Source: Whalleya microplaca | Lineage: Eukaryota > Ascomycota > Sordariomycetes > Xylariales > Xylariaceae | Direction: 5' to 3' | Assembly (NCBI GenBank): GCA_022497155.1 | Contig: MU385715.1 | Location: forward strand, 868,001-932,000 | DNA length: 64,000 nt | Part shown: piece by piece, positions 34,722 to 44,908 of the stretch | Layout of the letters: every line of letters starts with the position of its first letter | Numbering within the stretch: position 1 is the stretch's first letter | Notes under the pieces: generated by a model | The model's database searches: none | Told to the model about the DNA's origin: nothing | The model's input: the letters and a program-made list of their open reading frames with translations, nothing else | Position numbers and translations under genes: made by a program

Positions 34722-35949
34722 TCAGATAGCAAAGCCATCGTGTTTCGGAGGGTCGCAGAACCGCCAAAGTCCCACAGCCTCGGCAGCTTTCCTGACAACA
34801 GAGATCTCTTCCTTAGTAATAGGGCGATTGATCTCCGCATACCTGACCTCCTCTTTTTCCTCCGTAGCCGCCGCCGTCTCCTTCTTCGTCTTCCGCTTCG
34901 GCTTCCCCACGTGAGCGTCGGGTTTATACTGCTCCATGATATTGACGAAGATATCGCGCGAGACGTTTTCAGCGAGGTACCGCATGATCCGCTCGCCCTC
35001 GGCCTCCTTCCCCGGCATGACGAGGTGTCTTACCAGCACGCCCTTCTTAGCGATGCCGTCCCCCGTGAAGCAGAGGTCGCCGACCTGCGCGTGCATGGCC
35101 TTGACGCTCTCGGCGGCGGTGGCGGCGTAGTCGACGGCCTTGAGCAGGCGGCGCGAGGTCGCCGGGTCCCAGACCTTGAAGTCCGGGAGGTAGATGTCGA
35201 CGAGGCCGTCCATGAGCTCGAGCGAGGCGAGCGAGTCGAAGGCCGACGTGTTGTAGACGATTGGCACCGTCAGCCCCAGGTCCCGCGCGTGCAGGATCGA
35301 TAGGGCGACCTGCGGCACCACGTGCTCGGGGGTGATCAGGTTGATGTTGTGCACGTGGCCCACGTCCTGCAGCTTGATGTACCACTGCGCCAGCTCCTCG
35401 GGCGTCAGGTCGAACCCGTTCCTCTGGTGGGCGATGTCGTGGTTTTGGCAGAACGTACACCTGAGGTTGCATCCCGAGAAGAAGACAGAGCCACTGCCGT
35501 TGTGGCCTTGAATGCAAGGTTCTTGTCGAAGTGTTAGTTGAGTTTGGTTTATATACGGGGCTCATGCTCAAAATCCGAAGGAGTATAAAAAACGACTAAA
35601 CTTTGAAAGTCCAAAGCATCTTATCAACTGAGAGTGAAACTCACTTACCTTCTCCAAAATGTGGTGCAATAACATTGACCTTCACGTTCTCTCCAATCAG
35701 ACACATGCCCGTGGTCTCATAGCGGTTGACGCCACATAGTCGCGGGCACAGATTGCAATGACGCAGATGGGCATAGGCGAGCGAGCGCTTCTTCGACGCA
35801 TCCACTGACGACAGTAACTGATATCGCGGTATGTAGTCGTCGAGCAGGAACGGAGGCGCGAGGTGGAGAGACCTCCGTGCCCTCAGAGGATTCGGGGTTT
35901 GGGGTTTGAGAATTCCACGAGATCCAGACCTTACCCTACTTAATAACAT
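34722..35949 (-). CDS. Radical SAM protein, PflA/PflX-like, with likely mitochondrial presequence
   Basis: A radical S-adenosylmethionine enzyme related to the bacterial pyruvate-formate-lyase-activating-like (PflX-type) group; the substrate is unknown. Exons are 35949-35649 and 35521-34722 (GTAAGT donor, CAAG acceptor, phase 1), giving 366 residues. The intron splits the glutamate of the conserved HFGEEPCIQG segment. The radical-SAM cluster motif is C118-NLR-C122-TF-C125, just after SGSVFFSG. A second cysteine set precedes it: C65, C68, C72 and C83 (HCNLCPRLC), typical of this subgroup. The first 35 residues are basic with few acids (RVRSGSRGILK, RARRSLHLAP) and look like a mitochondrial targeting peptide. 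A Lys-rich insert lies near residues 310-325. The family resembles bacterial proteins, so an ancient transfer or organelle origin is possible. Confidence 0.87.
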
Positions 35950-36756
35950 CGTGCTGAGTTGGTATCATAGCTGCTTATGGACTAATAAGATGCGTCGGTC
36001 CCACACGCACTGGTCCCTGGCAACTAAGAGAGATGGTAGTGTTCCTGGGACCGAATTACCGAAGTTGAGTTGCGTTCGCCCTTTCGGTATTCGGCTTTCT
36101 TCAACAAAACTTAACGTTCTTGGGAGTTTGCGGTCGTACCCGTACCTACTATTGATCGTTCAATATACTAGGTCAGGTAGTCAATGATTTCATTGTTCAT
36201 CGGCGATAAGGGGAGAATTATACTCCTGGCTTTGATGTGGCGATGGGTCTTGGCTATGTAAGTGAACGAACAAATCGGCTGGGACACTTACTTAGTAAGT
36301 AAGAAACGGCTAGTTATCGATGACGGAAGGATACGGTTCAGCTCTATTGGTAAGGCCGGCCCGCTTGTGGGGTACCCAGCTATAACACCCGCTATGCGGT
36401 ACCGCTTTCGATACATAACCCGGCTTGGCACCCATCCTTCAGACGGCTCATACGTGCGTACTACATGACTATATCTCAGTATCGCAGGTGTATGGAGATT
36501 GAAGTCGTCCTTACGTTGTTCACAGATTAGTTGCAGATACAAGTGTTTCAACACGCTTTATGGTGTGTAAAGTCCGTACGATTGGCCTTCTTATATCTAA
36601 CATCGTACTGAGACAGGAGTATCGGTTACTAGTAGCCGCCACATACAGCTCTAGTCCAGTTGGCGCCGAGGTCGCACAAAAACAACCTCTTGTCATACCA
36701 TAGTTTGGCCTCTAGTATATACTTCATTACCCGTCGTTGACAATTCGTTAGAAAAG
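35950..36756. other. Divergent intergenic region, radical-SAM gene / dehydrogenase gene
   Basis: About 800 bases with short open frames on both strands but no coding signature. It contains the upstream regions of both flanking genes. Confidence 0.5.
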
Positions 36757-37851
36757 ATGGCACCTCAGTTGATGTGGATCGGCCTGGGTAACATGGGGAA
36801 TGTGAGTGCCCAATCGTATGCTTTGAATCTCTCATGTATACATACTAACCCGTTCCCCAGGAAATGGTCAAGAACCTAGTAGAAAAAGGCAACCTGGAGA
36901 AGCCTCTCATAATCTACAACCGGACGAGAAAGCGTTCGGAGGACCTGGCCGCCAAGCTGCCCCAGGGGAAGACAGAAGTCGTCGACAGCATCGAGGAGGG
37001 CCTCAAGAAGGCCGACATCGTCTTCACCATCGTCAGCAACGACGCGGCGGTGAAGGCCGTCTTCCAGACCCTTCTCAAGGACGACGTCAAGGGCAAGCTG
37101 TTCGTCGAGTGCTCCACCATCCACCCGGACACCACCGAGCAGGTTGCCAAAGAGGTGACGGACAAGGGGGCCGAATTCGTCGCGAGCCCCGTCTTTGGTG
37201 CACCGGCGGCCGCCCAGGCGGGACAACTTATGTAAGTTAAGTCCTAAGTCAAAGCACCACATGTATCCGAGATAGCAGCAACGTTTTGCGCGCTCGAGCT
37301 ATTCACATGACAGACACCTCGTTACTAACCGCATACACAGCTTCGTCCCCGCGGGCCCCAAAGCCTCCATCACCAAGCTACGTCCCTACACGAAGGGCGT
37401 GATGGGCAAGGCGGAGATCCCGTTCGAGGACCAGGCGTACGGCAGCGCGCTGAAGCTGAAGCTGATCGGCAACAGCTTCATCCTGAACATGGTGGCGGTG
37501 CTGGGCGAGGGCCTCACGGCGGCGGAGAAGAGCGGGGTCGGCACGGCGCCCGTCAAGCAGCTGATGGACTCGCTCTTCGGCGGCGTCTATAGCGTCTACG
37601 CCGACCGCATGATCCAGGGGACCTACTGGAAGATGGACGAGCCGCTATTCTCCGTCGACAACGCCCGCAAAGACGCCGGGCATGCCATTAATTTGGCTAA
37701 GAGCGCTGGGGCGGAACTCAGGCTCGCGGAGGCCGCCGATGGGTATCTCAAGGATGTCGGCGAGCACGCAGGGGGTGCGAAGGGTGATATTGCGGGCATC
37801 TACGGGGCGGCGAGGAAGAGGGCTGGACTGAAGTTTGAGAACGATGCTTGA
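36757..37851 (+). CDS. Beta-hydroxyacid dehydrogenase (3-hydroxyisobutyrate dehydrogenase-like)
   Basis: An NAD(P)-dependent oxidoreductase of the 6-phosphogluconate/3-hydroxyisobutyrate dehydrogenase superfamily; the exact substrate is not settled. Three exons, 36757-36801, 36861-37231 and 37341-37851, give 308 residues. Both introns have clean GTGAGT/GTAAGT donors and CAG acceptors with CTAAC branch sites. Exon 1 encodes only 15 residues, which contain the nucleotide-binding glycines (IGLGNMGN, about 8-15). Other family features are the NRT turn after the second strand, FVECSTIHPDT (the substrate-site signature), and the catalytic-lysine helix ALKLKLIGNSFI. The C-terminal helical domain ends at a normal length. 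There is no obvious targeting sequence, so it is probably cytosolic. Confidence 0.88.
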
Positions 37852-38217
37852 TGAGCGAGTACACTCACATGATGCCTACAGTAACAAGAAAAAAAATAAG
37901 ATAGAAATGAGTTTATTTACATGAACTGGCGAATTTAAGTAATTTAACATGAATCAACATGAGATATCATTGTGAATGCGTTGAAGTTGGTATAAGTGTC
38001 AGCACGCACTCGATGCGCGTATAAGATGACTAAGCACCAAAGTCTTGGCACGTCAGCTCCAATGCAGGCCGAAAGTCGTGTTACAGCTTGCTAGCCTCAC
38101 TGTACAGCACCTAAGTAACCTAGACAGCTCCAATCCGGAAATCGAGCTCAACACCAATCGCAATTGCAAGCTATTATATCAACTCGAGGCCTAGATTATA
38201 TACCGTGCACATCAGAA
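37852..38217. other. Short intergenic between tandem plus-strand genes
   Basis: AT-rich 366 bases holding the terminator of the dehydrogenase gene and the promoter of the V-ATPase subunit e gene. Nothing else was seen. Confidence 0.5.
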
Positions 38218-38653
38218 ATGGCAAACGGGTATGCTCACATATATTTATCTATCTGTACGAATCTTGCGGTTTACTGACCTAGTCCTCCCGTGCCGCAGGT
38301 CCAGCGTCTTCATCGGCCTCGCCGTCGTGGCCGCCCTGTGCGTCGCCGCATGGTTCGGCGCGCCCAAGGGGGAGAACCAGACGTGAGTCTTCCCTCCTTC
38401 AATCCATAATCTTATCCAGTGCATACATACATACATACATACATACACATCGGAAACCTACGAATCGTCGTATGCGTACGCGTACACTCGTTATACTAAC
38501 GACTGGGTGTGACTTACCAGGACCTGGCGCTCGTCCCTGATCATCGCCTTCATCAGCTGCTACCTCATGTGGTTCGTGACCTTTATGTCGCAGCTGCACC
38601 CGCTGATTGAGCCGCGCCGCTCCGGCATACGGGAGGGCTTCACATCCGAATGA
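38218..38653 (+). CDS. VMA9: V-type ATPase subunit e (Vma9)
   Basis: Small membrane subunit of the vacuolar proton pump V0 sector. Its three exons are too short to stand out as open frames: 38218-38228 (11 bases, MANG), 38299-38382 and 38521-38653, giving 75 residues. Introns use GTATGC...CGCAG and GTGAGT...ACCAG, with ACTAACGAC as branch region in the second. The first membrane helix is SVFIGLAVVAALCVAAWF. The family signature follows: APKG, then TWRSS, a second helix with YLMWFVTF, and QLHPLIEPRRSG, which matches yeast Vma9 (QLHPL.APRRS) closely. The gene overlaps a microsatellite (ATAC)6 at 38423-38446 inside intron 2. Identification is very secure although each exon is short. Confidence 0.95.
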
Positions 38654-39197
38654 GGCGAGACCTGCGAAACCCACGAACCCTGCGAAGCATACCTGTATCG
38701 TAGGAATGAGATACGGAAGAGGAAGAATAAGAAGGTGAAAGAGGAACAGACAAGAAAAGATCCGGGATACTGCTGCCGGTTTGGCCTGGGGGGGGTAGTA
38801 CTAAGCAAGAAGCACGAGAGGAAGAAGAAAAAGGGATTCGCATGCTGGGTGCGTGAGCAGCATGAGCATGGCCCCGTTGTATACATACATATCATATGCG
38901 TATTTCTGTCACCATGGTTTCGGCGTTTAGGAAGAACGAGGACGGGACATCCGATTTACCGGTGTGTACGAGCAAGCAAGCAAGCAAGCATTACGGGCAG
39001 ACAGGCTTCTAGATAGTCGATAGGAGGCAGATGCCGTTCTGTAGACCTAGGTTGTCAAGTTGATTGAAGGATGAATATTTAAAATGGACATTCGAAATCA
39101 CGAAATCACACCAGAGTCTTAATATGATAATGCCATCTTGAACGAATTCGTCTCCATAATGATATATCTACCACCTCCCTCCCTCCACTCCATCCCG
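38654..39197. other. Intergenic between convergent VMA9 and ARV1 genes
   Basis: Contains the 3' regions of both genes and a (GCAA)5-like tract at about 38970-38988. No gene was recognised. Confidence 0.5.
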
Positions 39198-40431
39198 TCA
39201 CCCAACAGCCAGCCGTCCAGCCCACTCCCTAACATAAACCAACAACGCCCAAAGCGCCCTCCCATCCGCCGCAACACCACTATCGCCCATAGAATCCACG
39301 CCCTCCAGACCAACGAGCCACAATATCGCTCTCCCCACCATCCACCGGGCGACGGCGCCGGCGGCGGCCAGCACGAGCGCGACGCCGTAGCCGCAGTCGA
39401 GCAGGATCTTGAGGGCCTCGACGTTGTTGGCGACGACGGCCCAGCCGAGGCTGCGCGCCGCCGCCGGCACGTCGTAGTCCCAGATCACCATCAGGATCGG
39501 GAACAGCTTCGTCGACGACGACACCAGCAGCGCCGTCGACACCGAGTTCGGCCGCGCGTACGTCGGCAGCACGCCGGGAATCAGGGAGAGCGGCGAGAGC
39601 GGCGAGGAGGTTAGGAACCGGATGCTTAGGTGGAAGGCGAGGGTGGAGAAGGTGCAGAGGATTACTGTGTTTGTGCCCTTTATGTCAGCTTGTGGTCTGT
39701 GTATGTATTTGTAGATGTAGATGCAGGTGTAGAATTGTACAACCCGGTATGCTTGATCGAATAACCAAAAACTCACGGAAGAACAAATACTGGCACACGA
39801 TAGGCTGCTGCGCCAGCGTCCCGAGGTTACTGGCGCCCGGCGCGGCGCCCGGCTCAGGCACGGCCTGCTTCTCGATGCGCGCCCAGGTCAAGTACACGTC
39901 GAAGAGCAGCAGGAGGGTTCCGAGGCGGATGATAGACGGCTGCGAAGAACAAGACACCAACGAGTCAGCCACGCGATATCATCCCAGCAACATGACGGCG
40001 CAAAACCCCTGGGCTCTGTTTTGATATCCTCGCACTCGATCGGTAGGGACGTACATCGAATTGATCGTGCTCGCGCATGAGCGTGTTATGCAGAAGATGG
40101 CGGTAGACCTGTGGCGGCGAACACACATTGCCATTAGCCTTTCTCTTTCTCACATAGACTCCCCCTCTCACAAGCTTTTCCTCTCCCGCGGTCCTTTCCC
40201 CTGCACATAAAGCTCCCCGTCCACGATACGAGTCACACATACCTGCGGCTTGATCAGGACCAGGTCGATGAACAGCACGACGAAGTCATGCTCGACGTAC
40301 TTGTCGCAGAAGCGGCCGCAGTTCTTGCACACCGTCAGCCGGATGTTGTGCCCGCTCGACGGGTCGCCCGCGCCCGAGTACTGCGTCCAGAGCGTCTTGA
40401 CCGGGTGGCGGCACTCGATGCAGATGGGCAT
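39198..40431 (-). CDS. ARV1: Arv1 lipid-homeostasis protein
   Basis: An ER membrane protein of the Arv1 family, needed for sterol distribution and supply of GPI-anchor intermediates. Four exons, 40431-40243, 40108-40055, 39939-39777 and 39664-39198, give 290 residues. Donors are GTATGT, GTACGT and GTGAGT; the first three junctions are phase 0, 0 and 1. The Arv1 homology domain is at the N-terminus: C4-IE-C7 (MPICIECRHPV), then C35-KN-C38 and KYVEHDFVVLFIDLVLIKPQ, continued by exon 2 as VYRHLLHNTLM. Several hydrophobic helices follow (around IIRLGTLLLLFDVY, LCTFSTLAFHLSIRF, and Ala/Leu-rich segments near the end). The acceptor of exon 4 is the second of two nearby AGs, required to keep frame. 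Mcd4, which also serves GPI anchors, lies about 10 kb away. Confidence 0.9.
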
Positions 40432-41504
40432 TTCGTAGACGTCTCTACTCTTCGCTTTTCGTATCGTATCGTATCGTATCGTGTCGAATTGGATTGGGTG
40501 TGGGCGCTTTTATCGTGGGCGCATGGCGCCTGCTAATCACATACTAGGTACTACAAGTATGGAGATGCGAAAAAATTATAAGCATCTAATTGAGGGAAAA
40601 CGGCATGTGGTTTGCGCCGCAATCTGAAGAAATCGGGTGGGTGTAAGTGAAGGTTTCCGATGGATTCAGGTACCGGAGCGGAAGGCCCCTCTTAGGTAAT
40701 TATGTATCAGCCTTGCATAACCCCCCTACCCCCTTTACCCCCTTTACCCCCTTTACCCCCTAAATCCTTACTCCCTCATGTAAGCTGCCTACCTCTCCTA
40801 TCACAGCCGCCTACCCCTGAAGTTAGGTAACTTCGGGTACAACCTTACCTACCTATCATTCAAACTCAAAATGCCAAGTCTATACAGATTATAACAGACA
40901 GATATAGCACAATCGTCAACAAGTAGGCAGATATCAAGTTATCTCAAATAGTAGTAATAGTAGTAGTAATAGTAGTAGTTCTAATAGGATACTCTGCAGT
41001 AACTCTAGCACATAGAGTATAATTACACCAAAGATGCCTCTCTTTCTTTCTCTCTTCCTCCCCCCCCTCTTCCCCTTCTCTCTTGCTCGATCGCTTGCTT
41101 GCTCGCTTGCTCGCTTGCTCGTCATGCTTGCTCTGCTCTGCTCAGATCCCATCCCCAATGATGTTGTAAAGATATATATACAAAATCGACTCTCAAAGTG
41201 CCAGTACGTAATCGCCCAATCAGTCAGTCAGTCAATCAGTGATGTCCCCCGCCAAAAGAAAAACGCCCTCGTCAATGCAAAAGCCAACGCGACAGACGGA
41301 CAGAAAGCCAAGCCAGCACACATACACACACCACATACCACACACCACACACCACACACACACACAGAGACAGAGAGAACCCGCAATTAAATTAGGTCCT
41401 GTCCTTTCGTATTGTTTGAGCAGCGCATCCGGTCCGGTCTATGCGCTAATATTGCCATCAATTGTCCATCCGTCCATCCATCCATCCATCTAACTTCATC
41501 TCTT
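40432..41504. other. Intergenic with many simple repeats
   Basis: Upstream of Arv1 and downstream of the LysM gene. It holds a CGTAT pentamer tract (about 40460-40484), a nine-base TACCCCCTT tandem (about 40721-40765), AGT/AAT repeats (about 40941-40985), GCTTGCTC repeats (about 41083-41120), CACAC repeats (about 41326-41367) and CATC repeats (about 41461-41490). No gene was seen. Confidence 0.7.
40721..40765. repeat. Nine-base tandem repeat (TACCCCCTT)n
   Basis: Four near-perfect units of TACCCCCTT preceded by a C run. The unit is C-rich like telomeric DNA, but it is not the fungal CCCTAA repeat. Confidence 0.8.
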
Positions 41505-43460
41505 CTAATCAGCTTTCTTCCCCTTCCCCCCTCCTCCCCCTGACCCTCCTCCCGCCGCAGGCGGAGCCGAGCGTCCCCTCACGGCCCCCTCGCTTCTCCC
41601 CGTCGAGCCGAGGAGGAAGCTCTGGTCCAGCAGACCAGCCTCAGGTACCATCCGCCCGGGCGTGGTAGTGGTAGGTGGTCGCCCGTCGTCACTGTTAGTG
41701 TCGGTAAGCTCGATGAGATCGAGGTCCTCCGCGGGTCTGCGATGGGAGCCGCCCAGACGAGCCGGGGTGGCAGGCCTCTTGGCCCAGGCGCCGCGCAGCC
41801 AGGTCTCGATAGACGCAGCGGCGAGCTCGAGGCCCATGCCTGCGTTCCTCTGCCCCACGCCCGCGCCCGTGCCCGTTCCCGTGGCGGCGTCCCGCCCGTC
41901 CTCAAAGGAGCTCTCGACGATGCCCGAGGATTCCTCCGTGGGGCTCTGGATGCCGAAGTGCGCCGTCTCGGAGCCCATCACCGACATCGAGGGGAGCGAG
42001 TCGATGTTGAAGCCCGGGATCCGCTTGTTGACCCAGCTGTTGAGCGAGTCCTTCGCGGGGCCGGGAGCCTTCACGCTCTTGCCCATCGACCCCACGCCCC
42101 CCGGGCGCCGCATCCACGCCGGCACGCCGTCGTTCTGGCCCAGGCTGCTGACCCTGCTTCTAGCAGATGGAGGGCTCCCGAGACTGGCGACGGTCGGCCG
42201 CGCGCTGATGGAACTCTCTCGTCTAGAGGAGAACCGCCCGGGGCTCTCGACGAGTTCGGAGGCATTTGTTATCGACTTGGACAAATCGAAGGAGTGGCGC
42301 GGGGTCGAGACGGCAGAGACGGTCTGGACGCTCTTCTTTCTCCGAGGTGGGAAGTATCCAACCACCCTCCTTGAAACTCTGACGATCTCCACAGGATCGG
42401 GAACCGAATCAAGATTCACCCACCGTACATGGGTCCAGGGCTGATCCTCCTCATCTTGTCTGGAATCTGTGCACTTCCCATTGATAGAGCCGAAGATGTC
42501 ATCATGGAGCGCCTTCTGCGGATGCGGAGGGAGAGACGCGGAACGACTCGTGAAATCAACAGGCTGTGGTGTGCTGGTTAAAGGGTTCACTTTCTGAGCG
42601 TTGTGAGATGGAGGGTCACAGGGCCGTCCTTTGACCTCGCACGCATCGACTGGTATCATCAGCAACTTTCGGACTTGTATATTGTCCCGAGACCATAGGC
42701 CATTCGTCTTCCGGAACGCCTGTTCCTGGCATCTGTAACGAAGGATAATGCCTGCGTAAGTGTCGGTGGGCTGGACATGGTGCAAGTAAACCAATTGCTC
42801 CTCGACAACCGGCTCGCTTGCACCCCGAAGATTTTCGTCCGAGTTCCTCCTCTTGAATTTCCCAGCGACGTCCAGACCACCATTGACCCCATCATGGCTT
42901 TCCAGTACACTTGCAGTCTTCATAGCCTTTAATTGGGCGTCTCTCTCGGCGCGGGACCCAGCCGCGATGTCTCCGGCCGCCGGCCGTGATTTCGAGGGCG
43001 GCGCTGGACCCCAGCTGTCCGGCAGTTTGTGAACATTCGTAGCACCCGTGCCGAACCCCTTCCATATCGACTTGGGCCGGGGTTTGCTTCCGTTCCTGCT
43101 GTTCGGGCGCGAAGGTTCGCTACTGTACCCGCCGTCCAGCAACGTGGAAGCGAAGTCCTGGACGGAGGCCCAGCTGGGAGCCCACGAACCCTCGAGCAGC
43201 CCGCGTGAGAAGGCAGTGTTGGATGGACTAGACCGCCCGCTTGCATTCTGGGCGCCGAGGCGCGCGGATGGCATGGGACTTGCCCCACGACTGAGACTCT
43301 GGCTAGGCGTCAAGCTGGAGGGTCTGGCTGCATTGCTGGCAGTGGGTGCTCCCCTTCGATTTCGCGGTCGCACCGTCGTGACATCGTCAACGCCGGCGGG
43401 CGTCAGGGCGGTGGTAGAGGTCGGCGCGGCAGGGTTTGAGACCCTATCTCTGTCGGCCAT
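41505..43460 (-). CDS. Intracellular LysM-domain protein
   Basis: A single-exon protein of 651 residues. The ATG at 43460 (MADRDRV) is used, since the frame upstream has only a TTG. One LysM domain is seen at about residues 223-272: YLHHVQPTDTYAGIILRY, then CQEQAFRKTNGLWS and IQVRKLLMIPVD, the pattern of eukaryotic LysMD-type proteins. There is no signal peptide, so it is not a secreted chitin-binding effector. The rest is mainly Ser/Pro/Arg-rich and disordered, with a short conserved block near residues 340-370 (QPWTHVRWVNLDSVPDPVEI, then RVVGYFPPRRKK), and it ends in a glycine- and lysine-rich tail. The role is unknown; in animals such proteins are linked to membrane or oxidative-stress functions. 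Confidence 0.87.
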   Translation of the reverse strand: MADRDRVSNPAAPTSTTALTPAGVDDVTTVRPRNRRGAPTASNAARPSSLTPSQSLSRGASPMPSARLGAQNASGRSSPSNTAFSRGLLEGSWAPSWASVQDFASTLLDGGYSSEPSRPNSRNGSKPRPKSIWKGFGTGATNVHKLPDSWGPAPPSKSRPAAGDIAAGSRAERDAQLKAMKTASVLESHDGVNGGLDVAGKFKRRNSDENLRGASEPVVEEQLVYLHHVQPTDTYAGIILRYRCQEQAFRKTNGLWSRDNIQVRKLLMIPVDACEVKGRPCDPPSHNAQKVNPLTSTPQPVDFTSRSASLPPHPQKALHDDIFGSINGKCTDSRQDEEDQPWTHVRWVNLDSVPDPVEIVRVSRRVVGYFPPRRKKSVQTVSAVSTPRHSFDLSKSITNASELVESPGRFSSRRESSISARPTVASLGSPPSARSRVSSLGQNDGVPAWMRRPGGVGSMGKSVKAPGPAKDSLNSWVNKRIPGFNIDSLPSMSVMGSETAHFGIQSPTEESSGIVESSFEDGRDAATGTGTGAGVGQRNAGMGLELAAASIETWLRGAWAKRPATPARLGGSHRRPAEDLDLIELTDTNSDDGRPPTTTTPGRMVPEAGLLDQSFLLGSTGRSEGAVRGRSAPPAAGGGSGGGGGKGKKAD

Positions 43461-44908
43461 GATCTGAGGCAACTTGGGCCTAGACTACGGCTGATGTCCA
43501 CGCGCGGCAAGCATTAAAGCTGGAGGCAGGGCCGATTTGTAGTTAACATGGATCTCGCGGGGAGGAGTGCCGTTACGCAGGAGAGGAGGGAGATTGTCGT
43601 CGTCTCGAACGGTCTTGACTTTTAATCTCGGGCTGCTGTGCAGGTGGTCTAATGAAGGGGTCGACCGCGTTGGCATGTATCGTACGTATTAGGGTGATTA
43701 ATAAGGTGAGCAGTTTTGGAAGAGGTGCAGATGATCGAATGTCAAGGCACGGCAAACCAACAGAATATCGAGGACGATTCGAACAAATGACCGTGTGTGC
43801 TGCTGCCGTGTATTCCCAATGGTCCCGTCTTGATGATTGATGATGATGATGATTCAATTGCCAGGTTGCATTTAACTTTGGTCTCGTCAGCAGCCGAAGG
43901 ATGGATAGGACAAGGAGTTACATTACAACGGCTGATGCCACAGCATTGAGTAGCAGATGCAGTACGTACCTTTATCGTTCACCCAGTGCCTGTCCTTCCT
44001 GTCCTGTCTGTCTATGTACTTGTACTTATTAAGTAGGTACCTGATGTATCCTGCCTCCTACATACAGTTTACGTCTGTATTCTGTTATGTTACATGTACC
44101 CTTGGCCCCCCTTTATTAACTTCGGGCCCCACGACACAGCCACCAGATCCAGTTAGGGTGGCCTTGGTCGGCCTTGGACGGCCTTCTAACGCCGGTCAAA
44201 CCAATGGCGCCCGCAGTTCATCCCACAGCCAATCTGGCCAAGCCCTCGTGCCAGGCCTGCCACCCAACATTTCGACTGCCTGTCAGTCCTCAAGAGGTCA
44301 AGACTGGCCCCGAGTTCCACCAATGTCCAGCGCTCTCCGTTTGGGATATCCATTAAACGCGTAATACACCATGTCGTCATATCGGATATGCGGACTTCCA
44401 CTATGTTTCAGTCTAAATAAAGTGCACATTACATAAAGACGACCACAGTCCACAATTACATATATATATATATATATATATACATAACAATATATGTAGG
44501 TATAACATTATATCGAGTTTTATTCATTCATTCATTCATTTATCCAGTCCCTCTTTCCTATACCACGAACATAACAGTTATTTGTTTGTCATATATATAA
44601 ATATATAGGTAGTATATATGTGAATCAATGTGTGTAGGTAGTTAGGTATCATCTACATTGTAACCGACTACAAGACATGTAGTGAGTGGGACTACACACA
44701 ACTTTTAAATCATTGGAGCACAATCCCATGTCCACCTTTTGTTTGTTTTTGCATGAACCATCCCTAAGAGAGCATGCTAGCTAACACATCACGAACACTT
44801 ACTACTTATGCCCTCTAGATTACTATAATGCAGTTGTAGAGATGCCCACATCGAAACCCCAACAAGTTTCTCAGAAGGGCAGCAATCTTCCCTCCTGCAT
44901 CCATAAAT
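43461..44908. other. Intergenic between tandem minus-strand genes
   Basis: Holds the promoter of the LysM gene and the 3' region of the Ctf1-like regulator. Simple repeats occur: (GAT)n near 43,835-43,853, (TA)n at 44460-44481 and (ATTC)n at 44521-44540. No gene was supported. Confidence 0.6.

Noticed and set aside
40721..40765. Interstitial telomere
   Set aside because: The unit is TACCCCCTT, not the fungal CCCTAA repeat.
41662..42444. 260-codon plus-strand frame
   Set aside because: Antisense shadow of the LysM gene, with no domain.
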